From assembly GCA_030272585.1 (NCBI GenBank), contig BSYQ01000006.1:439001-503000 (forward strand): 64,000 nucleotides of DNA. Reading direction: 5' to 3'. A program made the translations under genes and the position numbers. Below are positions 22,500 to 34,500 of this stretch, piece by piece. The DNA is from Bryopsis sp. KO-2023. Lineage: Eukaryota > Chlorophyta > Ulvophyceae > Bryopsidales > Bryopsidaceae. Positions within the stretch are counted from its first letter, which is position 1. Every line of letters begins with the position of its first letter. The notes beneath the pieces are model-generated. The model searched no databases. It saw only the letters and a list, made by a program, of their open reading frames with translations, and was not told the DNA's origin.

Positions 22500-25107
22500 T
22501 GTTGTAGGCATCCTGGAGGAGGACTCAGCTGAGGAGAATTGCTGGGGCAGGTCCTTGTGAATTATATGCGGGCTGTCTCGTTTCTGTGCCAGCAAGGAGG
22601 ACAGTGAAGCTGTTGGGCAGACTGCTACTGCAATTCGATGTTCCTTCCAGAATGACTACTGGCAACTGGACAGTCCCATGCTTTCCTGATTAAGCAAAGT
22701 AAGTCTTAAGAGCAGTAGAAGAAATTGGTTTGATTGCATCTGCTCGCCTTGTTATGCGTTGATTGTGTGAATGAGTGGCGTGGGTTTTTTAGTTGATCTC
22801 TTGGAAATCTAAATCTTCTGCCCAAACACATAGATTTTATGGGAGCCCAATTGTGGGTGTATTTCGGTTCAGGGAACGCTCCAGTCTTGGATGGAGAGCA
22901 TCAAGAATGGGTCTGTTGCTGGCGTTGGGGAAGGATTATGGAGGGATCAAATCACAAGAATCCTAACATATGGTGATTCCATTTACACCGCCAGAACACT
23001 GCACCCCTGACCATCAAGGCCCCACCAGAAAAAGTCAACAAGAAGGATGATCCTGGGGAATGCTGGCATTCGTTCCCACAAACATGTGAGGCAGCTGAGT
23101 CCGAGGTTCAGAGTGATGATTTGGATGATCAAGACTCTGACTTGAACAGTCTTGCTGAGGAAGGGAGCAACTATGATAAAGTTGAGGAGTCCATCGTTCG
23201 AAACCTGGAGAAAATAGTGATTTTCGTAGTGGATGACCATCTTCCAGCAGGCTTGGTTTGGAACCCACTGTTGTTCATCTTGGAGTCAAGATTTGCATGG
23301 CAATGGAGTGTTTCCGAATGTGGATGACAACTGACATCAGGGCGGACAGGCTTTGATCAAAATGGCCTGCAGTGAGATTCTCTGGGAGCTTCATTCCACG
23401 GGACGATCTCAACGAAACCGTGCAGGGTGCAATTGGGATCCTGCAGTCCAGCCCAAGAAGATGACAGAAGCAAGGTCTGCTGGGATCAGTGTCGAACCAA
23501 TTAACAACAATCTTCATCGAGGCTCTCTCGGTGGTGGACATGCAATGCACTGGAGGTATAAACATGATGGCGAACCATGCAATCAGTGGAGGTGCTTGGA
23601 GATGTCAGTGGAGCTTTTCTTGGGACAGAAGGAAACGTGGGGTGTGGTGCAGGTGGAAATAGATCTGCACAGGAGGTGGAATGTTTTGAGTAGATTGGCA
23701 CAATCTGAAAATCAGGATCCTGAGCTTACATGAGGGCTTTCTTTCCTCTTCAAACTTGGCTCTGCTGAAGAAAACAAATACGGGAATGTTCCAATAAAGC
23801 CCCCCCCAATTTGACAATGAAGGAATAGCTTTTTTTTCTGTGGAAAGATCCCTCCTTTTATTTTTGGGGTTTTAAGTAGAGGCTTGGTGGTTTTTCGTCT
23901 CTTTTCCGTTTGGGTTGAAAAAAAAAGGGGGGGGGGAAGTGTGTGAGTTTCCTCCAGTAAAAAAAAAGAGATGAAAAATAGAAAATAAGACATGATAAAT
24001 ATTGGGGAGCAATAGAAGATGGTTCGTCGGAATTTTGATTGTGGGAAAAATCCGTGATGCACATTTGATTAAAGGGAGAAACCAAAAAACAAGTCCCCTT
24101 CACTCCAAAAGACCCACAGCCCCCCTTTCATAAAAACATTAGAATGTGTACATATTTCAGAAATCTAAAAATACCCTGGAAAAAATCACATTTTGTGGAA
24201 TGGGTGGGCTGGGTTGGGTTCATGAAATACATGGACCTTGTTGGGGAGGGTTGGATGCCCAACGGACTTGCTGGAGCCAGGACTCTCCTGGAAATCCTCA
24301 ACATGCACAAGGCAAGCAACCATTAATGAATGAAGTAAAACCTGATTTGCTGGCCGTTGAGGAGTGTCGTCGTTGTTGTACAATCTGTAGGAATAAATGT
24401 GAACCAGATTTTATGATTTTTTATTATTTTTTATTAGGATTTCAATATATTTCTGAAAAGGTGCTGTGAGCCCTTCAATCAGATTAGGAAACACCCTCGA
24501 TCTTTCAGTCTGTTTGTAGCATTCAAATTTCAAAACCTCTCTGAAGTTGTTGAAGGTTCCTTGACTTTTTTTTTCCTTTGACTTTGACCTTGAAAACCTC
24601 TGCTCAGGTTTTGAAATGGACCCACAAAGGAAGCCCTTCCCCCCCCCCTTTCCAAAAAAAAAAAAGAACAAAAGAAAGAAAGAAAAGGAAAACAGCTGAT
24701 TGGGTGCATGGTGATCCAGGTGTCAGTGGCTGTATGTTGCACTGAGGAGGCGGATATGATGGCATGCATGAAAAGACTGAGAATGGACCACCTCGTGTGC
24801 GATGTGGTTTCTTCTGGGGACGTTCAGTGTTGTCGGGCCGACCCTGAAGCTTACACTTACGCAGTCATGGTGATCAGCAAACCTCCTGCGCTCTGTGTAG
24901 TCATCGGCTCTTGTAACCCCACCATCGAAGCTGCACATCAAGTGGGGATGCAATGTTGGGGTGGCCGGGGGGCAGCCGCTCTATCAACTGAGCACTGCCG
25001 ATTTGGTGGTGGAAGAACTGGGCGAAATATCTTTCGTCAATTTGCAACAGCTGTTCAGATTGGAAGAAGAGGTGGAGTCTCAATTTGAAGTGGAGAAAAA
25101 AGCTTGA
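22500..25107 (+). CDS. HAD-superfamily phosphatase, PYRP2-like (3' exons resolved; apparent frameshift)
   Basis: The two last exons are clear. One ends at 24311 and encodes MKYMDLVGEGWMPNG then ARTLLEILNMHK. The next runs 24720-25107 and starts VSVAVCCTEEAD, then RMDHLVCDVVSSGDV, DPEAYTYAVMVISKPPALCV, IGSCNPTIEAAH and finally PLYQLSTADLVVEELGEISF. This follows plant HAD phosphatases of the type assigned to 5-amino-6-(5-phosphoribitylamino)uracil phosphatase (riboflavin synthesis) segment by segment. A small upstream exon near 22509-22558 (GILEEDSAEENCWGRS) fits their 'GVIVEDDP..E..AW' region; the exons between are unresolved. Two oddities: the intron after 24311 has a GC donor (CACAAG/GCAAGC), and the frame shifts at about 24953-24957, where GMQC is followed by VGVAGG only in another frame (two bases missing). 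Confidence 0.6.
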
Positions 25108-25512
25108 GGGTGGGGAACTTGGAAAATGAAAAAATGAGAAAAAAATTTGAAATCATGTGTGGGGGAGCAGGGCCCCACTTAACGCCAATTCCTTTTCTTC
25201 CTCCCTGCTGTTCTAACCCCTGTTTTGTACGAACAAATATTTTTCTCTTTTTTCTTTTCATTCTTTTGTTTCATTGGGCCATTAGTTTTTTTTCTTTCGG
25301 TACTTCTTTTTTTCCCAAAGCTGCCAGCAAGTAGAAAAAATAATCAACAAAACATCATGATGCAAATTTCAATCTTGATGCCCAGGAATCAATAAAGGAA
25401 AAAGATGCGACAGAAAAGAGCTGAAATATAGAAAATTCATATCAAATTTTTTTTTAGATTTTGATCTCATCTCTTCGAACCCCAGTATCAATTCAAAATC
25501 TCCCAAGCATAT

Positions 25513-28500
25513 CTAACCATGCTCTGGGGTGGAAATGTCCACAACTACAGGTGCAACGGGAAAGGAAATCTCCAAAGGGGCAGATGCGGCTCCGGGAGAA
25601 ACATCCACATGGATGGTTTCGGGTGCTGGACGCAGAACTGGGTGCAGCATTGGAGCTGCGGCTGGTACCAAGGCGTCAGGAGCTTGGGGAGGTGGAGGAG
25701 GTCCACATTCGATCAACGCCCACTCCTCATCTCGTCCCACTGTTTCTGGTATGGACCACAAATGACGCTGTCCTGAGATTGCTGTTTTCCACAACATGTA
25801 AATCCCTCCTGCCTTTTTGTTTCCCCTGTTCTGGAGCTCTTTGGCTCTCGCAAAGGCCTTGAAAAGCCCCACCGGTCGTAACTCGCCCGCCTCTTCCTCT
25901 GCAGAAGCAAGAGGGCAGGTCTTTCAGTGTTTTGTTGTAAGCAGAAGTTCTTACAGAGTGATAGAAGTCAATTGTCCCTTCCAGATGTTCCTCAAGTACA
26001 ATCCATCGTGGAAATAAGGCACAAATAAGTGTCCATCCCTTCAAATTGAAAATAGACAAAATTAATAAACTGCCTGCATTTGCTGTACCTTTCAAAACGA
26101 GATGCCGAATGAACCTCACAGTTTCCCTCCTCCTTTGCATCCCATTCTTGATGGCTGAGTTGAAGTACCCTTTCCTTCCAGGTGCTCTCCAGCGCTCCGC
26201 TTGGTAGAGAGGCATTGGCACCAGCTCTCCCCCATGATGCCACTCCCTCCACACATCCTCCACCGACAGGTCTACAAGAAAGAATCACCATGCATGGACA
26301 GCGATCGATTCAGAACTGGCGCGAACAAGGAGGTCCGACTGTTTAATTACATCATGATGCGCCCTCAGGCTTGCTGCACGAGGTGATTATTTGAGAGAAA
26401 AACAAGATAAGTGACAAAAACTAAAAAGAACTCACTCTCAAGATTTGGCAGCACTTTGATAGGGTAGTCAGTTTCTTTTCCAAGCGCCTTTTTTGTGATT
26501 TGCAGCCCTTCGACCGGCTCTGGTGCCACCCTTTGGAGAAGTCTTTCCCCCTTTGTCAGAACACGACGCTGTTTGCCATCAATCTTTTCCTGTCAAAAAC
26601 AAGAAGGAAAATGTTATTCTAAGGTAAAAAAGGTGAAGATATGAATGAATATCGTCCTTTGGAAATCTGAATATCGATCTTGGAGAGTTGAATTAATTTT
26701 GTTTACGATTAGGATGGGAAAGGCTAAGATGTGAACACTTTCGCTTTACTTCGAATATTTATTTTTCTTTTTGGATGTGGTGGAAAAAAAAAAACAGGGT
26801 TCAGAAGAGAGGAGATGAAGAACCTATGTTTCCATGTGGAATAGGCAGAAGAATGCAATGTGCTGAGGAAGGAAGGGGGCAAAAGTGGCAGCAACATTTG
26901 GGAAAAAAAAGGGGGGGGGGGCAGGAATGTGGTGGGAGTTCCAAGGAGTTTGGAGGAAGAAAATGTTGACTAAAAAACCCGGTCCTGGACTGTGTGCAGT
27001 TCCAGTTGAAATCTGGAAACCACGGAGTGTATTTTTTCTTCTTTCAAAGCATGCAAGCAAAGGTAAGATCACTATTCCAGTTTTGAATAAAGAAGTGTAG
27101 AATTTTTGAACTGTCGAATTCAGCACCTCCAGCCGTTCCACAATGGAGAGCATCTTGTCAATCTTTTTGTCCTGCTGCATCTGCCTTGCAACCACAGCCC
27201 TTGAGATGTTGTCTGCTGTGTCTGGAAAGTTTTCGGGTGGGGCACTGAGCTGCTGTTTTTTCCATCGCAGGAAGGCCTCCCAGTGCTCCACCACCTGCGT
27301 GAAAAATCCACAGAAACCACCTCCAATCAAGGTCAGAAAAATGTGCAATAGATTAGAGACTTTGATAAGATTGCAAGGTATATTGTGTGTGTGAAAAGTG
27401 GTTGAAAAGTTCGTGATAGACATTCCAAAACAATAGTTTGTTGTGTTTGCTTTTTGTATTTTTGTTTTTCAATCGATTTTGGTTTTGTTTAATGTGTACT
27501 CACGGGCTGTATTTTGAATATGTTGTGTGTAGGGTCGAACTGGTGGAGGTGGGGCAGATCTTGCCAAAAGACGCGTCTCAACAGTTGCATCGTGGCGAGG
27601 AAGTTCTTCGAGGATGTGTCGGCATCGTCCCCCCTGAGCTGCGCCTTCTCTTCGATCTAGGTAAAAAGAAACAAAAACCCAAAATAAAATCGTTATATTC
27701 ACATTGAAAAAAAGAAACAAATAAACAAAAATAAAAGGAAAGAAATGAAGTTATATGTATGAGAAATATTAGTAACAAATGTGCGTATCCGGGGCTTGAG
27801 GGAAGAGAAAAAACAGAAATAAGAAACACTGAAAATGTTGAGGAATTAAGTAGGAAAAAATATGCCGAGCTGGGAGGAGAAACACTGAAAATCTGAAGAA
27901 GACTATATGATACACAATGACCCGTGCGTATTCTCAAAATTTTCGGCAAAAACATGTGCTGTTGGTATATTTTTCCAGAAATAAACTTGCGCGACGGTAC
28001 GGCAGTTTTGCTATCAAGAGAACTGAAAAAACATCGAAGATAATTCAGTGTCTTGGTACTCGGTATTCAGTGTTTCGATCCCCTCTTAACTTACCCTCTC
28101 CACGAAGACCTTGTGATCGATAAATGGCCATACTGAATGTGCCATTTGTCTGATCTCCTCGTCATCACTTTCAAAAGGGTCAAAGTGATTTCTTGGGAGA
28201 TAGTACGACTTGGCATCAACAAACCCTTGAAAAAAGAAGAAGAAGAATTGTAATAAAATAATAATAATAATAATAATAATAAATTAATAATAATAAAAAA
28301 AAATAGCACCTGCCAGTTTCGCGACCACAGACGGTGCAAGAACCTTGAGATAGGACTCGTGTAGGACATTTCTGCCCCAGAAGCCGATCATCGTGATATC
28401 GATCGTGTCGATATCCAGCATTCTGAGTACAAATCAATAGAACAATATAAGTCAAACTGGAACCACCGGAATTTTTGCTTGATTTTTTTCTGTTGATGCT

Positions 28501-31500
28501 AACGACTTTGTGCACCACCTGTAGGAATATAAAATTATTTTGCACTGGACCAAAGCTCTGAGCAGCAAAAATGTGTGAGTACATCCTGAAAATAATTTCT
28601 TTATAATATGGTTGTATGACACATATTGATGATTGTGGAGGAGCTGTCAATTTATTTCAAGGCATTAAAATAACTATAGGCTTAATGTTTACCTGGCTCT
28701 CAGTGCCCCAGCTTTTCGATCAGAATGATTCACATGGGTGCCAAGCATTCCCACACAATACAACATATTTTTCTTTTGCGAATACATTGTTGCCTCAGAA
28801 AGAGCTTTAGTGTTGTCGTTAACAGGTGGGAACACCTTGATCGGGTACCTGTACAAAAACAGTGTAAAAAAATTGTAACCTGTTTTTGTTTTTGTTATTT
28901 CGGTAAGAGTTTCTTCCCTTTTTTTTAAAGGACTCAGGTTCGGGTGCAAGGGATAAAGACGGGAAAAAAAAGGAAGACATTGGACGTTGTGCAAAAGGAA
29001 AACAGGTCAGCCGCACACCAGTTTGGCTTTGGCCCGTCTATGGGCCAAAACTTCTCCCCTTGCAAATAATTGCGGGCCACAAAATACGTAGAGAGGGAGC
29101 CGACCCCACACGATCGGACGTCAGCCGACCGGATGAAGCAGTTCCAATCTTCAGGTGCGTCATCCTGGTGCGGTGAAGGGGAGAAAAAAAAATTTAAGTA
29201 TATAAAAAAAACAGAGATATTTTTAAAAGAATAAACAATAACTTTACTTGTTGCAGTGGCAGCACAAAATCAGACGAGTAAAAAAAAAAAAAGTAGATTT
29301 TTTTTTTACCCGTCTGGTTTTGTGCTGCCACTGCAACAAGTAGAGGCAATCTATAGGTTGAGGGCCAGACCCTGGTAGCTCTTGATCATATTGGAGTGGG
29401 AACATGTCTGCAAGTTCCCACTCTGACCCGTCTTTGAATCTTTTGACTGCAAAAAAAAAAAAACACTTGATTAATAAATGTTTCCATACTTGTATTTTGA
29501 ATTTTTAAATTGCCTTGAAGTGCAAAATACTCACAAGAGCAAGTGTGTGTTAGGGTGTGGGCTCGGTTCCGGAGGCCCACAATGGAGTTCTGGAGCCAAA
29601 AGTGGTCGGCCTTCTCTCGGATCGAGTTCAGAAGGTAGGATTTTGGCACGGGAACATTGCGTTGGCGATCGATAAATTTGCTGTTTTGTTTTTTGTATCA
29701 AGAAAGCCAGAAATCGGAATGTGTCAATAGAAAACCAAAGAAAAATTCAGAAAGTATTTATAGTAAAAGAAAAAAAAACTGAAAGTGTTGATAGAGAGTT
29801 GGGGTGAAAAACTGAGAGGGTTTATAGAAAATTAGAATAAAAAACAGAAAGTGTTTATTGAAAAAGAAAAAAAAACAGAAAGTGTTTATAGTGAAAAAAA
29901 AAACAGAACGTGTTTATAGTAAAGTTGAAACCAAAAAAAGAAAAGTGTTTATAGTAAAATAAAAAAAACAGAAGGTGTTTATAGTGAAAGAAAAAAAAAA
30001 CAGAAAGTGTTTCTAGAAAATTAAAATAAAAAATAGAGACTGTTTGTAGGAAAAGAAAAAAAAAACAGAAAGTGTTTCTAGAAAATTAAAATAAAAAACA
30101 GAGACTGTTTGTAGGAAAAGAAAAAAAAAAACAGAAAGTGTTTCTAGAAAATTAAAATAAAAAACTGAGACTGTTTGTAGAAAAAGAAAAAAAATACCTG
30201 AAAGTGTTTATGGAAAATAAAACAATACAGAAAGTGTTTATAGAAAACCAGAAAAGAAAAGAAAAGAAAAACAGACCATTGATTTTGGAAAAAAAAAACT
30301 CTGATGTTCTTATTGAAATAAAATAGACTTGAAAACAGGTGGTTGAAATTTTATAAAAGACCAATGCAATATTATATCTTTTACCTTATATTATCTATTG
30401 TAACTTTAGTATTTATTTAATATTGTCTATATGTGTTTTTCTCACTTTTTCTTGTCTTCAGGTGCCCTCCTCCTGCGACCTCGAATCAGCTCCTTCACGT
30501 CCGCATCCGTGCTCAGCTGAACAGCTGGGAGTTGTTGCATGAGGTAGTATTGGAGCTAAACAGAGTAAGAAAAAAAGTAAAAAAAAAAAAAAATCAGAAT
30601 CAAAATCAGAATCTGGAAGTCTCCAGAGCCCCCATCTTTCTTTCTTTCCTTACCTGTTGGAGGGCATTCAAGGCCGTCACGCATCGCACCGTGTACCTGC
30701 AACTGGGATCCCCCCTCCCGTTTTTTGCAACGTGGGCTGCCTTACGACCGTCCATAACGTCTAGAAAATAAATAGGCTTCCCATCTCTTTTTATTTTCCC
30801 CGCATCCCATTCCCAGAAAAAATCCATGAACTCCTTCGGATCAGCAAGACACCCATCCGGGCCAGCAACAGAATAGCGGTACACCTATAAAAGATTAGAG
30901 ACAAATAAAGGAAACTTCAGTGTGTGATTATACGTTTTCTGTGGAATTTTTTATTTAGGAGTTCAGGTTGGAAACCAAAAAAAGCCCAGGATGACTTGCA
31001 GCGAGAGACCCAACTATGGCAGCCACGGCTCAGAACTGAACCAGGTCAGGTCCCTCTACAATTTGTGTAAAATTAAAAATTATTCGATTTGATATGTTTC
31101 ACCTGCAGAATTTAAAGGATCAAAATGATCTCCAGAAAATCAGGGTGGGGGGAAACGGAGGAGAAGCACTGAAATTTTTTTATTACGAACATACACAACT
31201 ACTTTTGCAGAACATCAGGGTGTTTTATTTTGAACAACATCAAGAACTGGAAATACTAATGTGCGTATAGAATAAATTAAAGAATATATCTTCAATATAT
31301 TCTACGTGCACATCAGTACTTCCAGTTCTTGATGTTGTTAACATTTAAAAGTCTTTACCAAAAAGAAAGCCATTATGCGGTAGTGGGAGGACGCAGTTTT
31401 GGGGTTCGATATAATATTATTGATCTTTTGATGTAGAGCTTGCACTCCCCCCCCGCTGATTGCGTTCTTGTGATCCGGGACCCCATGAGCCCTCCCAATT

Positions 31501-34500
31501 TTGTAAGCGATTTCAATTTGTTTTGAAATTTCTGTGGCCTGTAGGAATGCCCTCATTGTTTCAAGGTAAAGCCGGGCTATGCTCCTGTGCTCCTCTCCCT
31601 CGGCTGCCCCTTCTTTCTCCCCATCGTCATCGGATTCTGAGCTCTCCTCTTCCTCCTCCTCGTCCCCGTCTTCCTCCTCCTCGTCCCCCTCAGCCTCCTC
31701 CCCGTCCCCTTCAGCCTCCTCCCCTCCCGAGACCAAATCTTCACCGGGAGGTATCTCAATGGTTGGGGGCGCTCGCTTTGGTAAGTTCGTAACGCTCATG
31801 ACCATCCTCCGAGCCACTGAGTTGGTCAAAGACTTCGTGGCCCGAAGGTCATCTCTTCTTTTTTTTCTCTTTTCCTGAATTTCAAGCTCTGCAAAACAGA
31901 AATTTTGAATGGATATAAAAATGAAACCACAAAAAAAATCAGAACACTAAATAAATAAATATTTTAAAGAAACCGACAGGAAAAACATAAATATAAATGA
32001 AAAAGTAAAAACAAGACAGAAAAACACTTGTAAAAAAAAAACAAGGAAAAAGAAGGCATGATAAAAAGTAACTTACCCTTGGGGTGCCTTTTTGCCGCAG
32101 GTTTAGCTCTCGTAGAAATGGGTGGCAGCCATGGAGGGGATGCGAGCGTAGCTGTCCCTGCAAAAAAACAAGTAATACGCAAGTGGAAAGGTACATCGGT
32201 CTTTCAGCCTCAATATTAAACTGCAAAAACCATGGAGGGGATGCGAGCGTAGCTGTCCCTGCAAAAAAACAAGTAATACGCAAGTGGAAAGGTACATCGG
32301 TCTTTCAGCCTCAATATTAAACTGCAAAAAAACAGGAAAGGCGTTCTTATAAGCTTTTACTTTTTAACTGGTGTGTTTGTGGCCAACAACGGCTCCATAG
32401 GCTTTATTAATACATGTTCTATGGACCAGATCAGGGAATGATAGATTGGGGATCCCAAAGGGGGCTGTGGGTATACCCTGCACATGATCGGCCAAGAACA
32501 GATGTTAACCATGTAAACAAGTTAAACTCTGTGTTATTTATCTCTCCTTGCACTTCCTGTATCCACTGTTTTTCTCTTTTTCCCTCAACAACGTGTACCT
32601 ATGTTCAGATTTTTGTTCACGCTTTCCACTGGCTGGGCTGCCTCCGTCATCAGTTCATCATGTTGCTGACCCATTGCTGCTGTTGCTTCCGCCTCCATCA
32701 GGTCCAGTGATAGGACTTTACGGTTACGGTCACCGTAACCGTACCGTAACGCCGTAACCGGACCGTAACCGGAGTACAATTTTCGTCGGAAAATCGTACT
32801 TTTACGGCCGTAACCGTAGCTCCGTACCGCTCCGTACCGCTCCGTACCGGACCGTAATGACCGTAACGGCCGTACCAACCGTAAACCGTAGAAAGTGACC
32901 CCCGCAGGGTCCCGCGATTCCAAAAGAACCCAGGGGGATTCGAACCTGCGACCCTACAGACTGCAACCTAACGCTTTAACACTGAACCACACTACTTCAC
33001 GATGATTTAGGGCCTGCCGTAGCTATACCGTACCTGTTCCGTACCGTAAAAACAGCATATTACTCCGGTTACGGTACGGAGTTACGGCCGTAGTACGGTG
33101 ACCGTAACCCGACCGTAACCGGACCGGACCGGAGCCGGACCAAAAAATCGGCCCAAGTCCTATCTCTGATCAGGTCATCAGGTTGCTCCTCCGCTGCCCC
33201 TGCTGCCATACTATGGATCTGATCGATCTTCCAAAACTAAGGTAATATTAGGTCACAGCAGTAATCCGACATCATAACTGCGTCCTAGAACCGATTTTAG
33301 CAATGATCGGTTTTTTTTTTTTTTTTTTTTCATTTTTGGCTGATCGGTGATCGTGATCGTGATCGGCCGATCAAATGTTGATCGTGCTCTTGATCGTCCG
33401 ATCACATGTTGATCGTGATCGTGATCGGTTCGCCGATCACCGATCTGATCGGTTGTTCCGATCACGATCCCGATCACGATCAAGCGCCGCGACCTGTCGG
33501 CACTTCATCGGCTGACCTTGATCGGTGTGATCGTGATCAGTCATGGGCTGCACAGGACAGACCCCTGTCCTGTGCATCGCACAGGACAGGGTTCTGTGCA
33601 GGTTCTGTGCACCCTGTGCTGTCCTGTCCTGTGCAGCGGAATTGCACAGGCCAGGACAGAACAGACTGTCTGTTCTGTGCACAGGGTCAGACCTCTGCTG
33701 CACAGGTGCACAGACCTGCACAGCACAGCACAGAACTGCACAGAATCTGCACAGAACTGCACAGAATCTGCACAGAACTGCACAGAATCTGCACAGATTT
33801 TGCACAGAATCTGCACAGAACTGCACAGAAACTGCACAGATTTTGCACAGACCCTGTCTGTGCTGTGCTGTACAGGTCTGTGCACCTGTGCAGCACAGGT
33901 CTGACCCTGTGCACAGAACAGACAGTCTGTTCTGTCCTGTCCTGTGCACAGAGGTCTCAGCCCATGTCTGATCGTGATCGGCCGATCGTGATCGGACCTG
34001 CATCCGATCATGATCGGTATTGATCATTTGATCGATGAATTGATCGGTCTCGCGAAAATGCCGACAAGTCACCACCCGCAGGTGTTTTTGAGGTGGAAGG
34101 ATTCGAACCGGGTACCTAACGGATTAGAAGCATACTCACTAACGCTTGGACCACTCGGAGCCACGGTTTGTAGGTCATCCGTGTCATTATATACGTGATC
34201 TGTCAGTCCGACAAACTGAGGTATATAATGACACGGATGACCTAGTGACCGTGGCCAGTCATGGGCTGCACAGGACAGACCCCTGTCCTGTGCATCGCAC
34301 AGGACAGGGTTCTGTGCAGGTTCTGTGCACCCTGTGCTGTCCTGTCCTGTTTTTCGAAATTCCACAGGCTAGAACAGAACAGACTGTCTGTTCTGTGCAC
34401 AGGTCGGACCTGTGCTGCACAGGTGCACAGACTGCACAGCACAGCACAGAACTGCACAGAATTTGCACAGAGTCTGCACAGACTGTGCAAAGAGTCTGCA

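Noticed and set aside
33538-33970. A CRISPR-like array of short repeats
   Set aside because: The words are contiguous palindromes without unique spacers, in a eukaryotic genome, and have transposon ends and target duplications.
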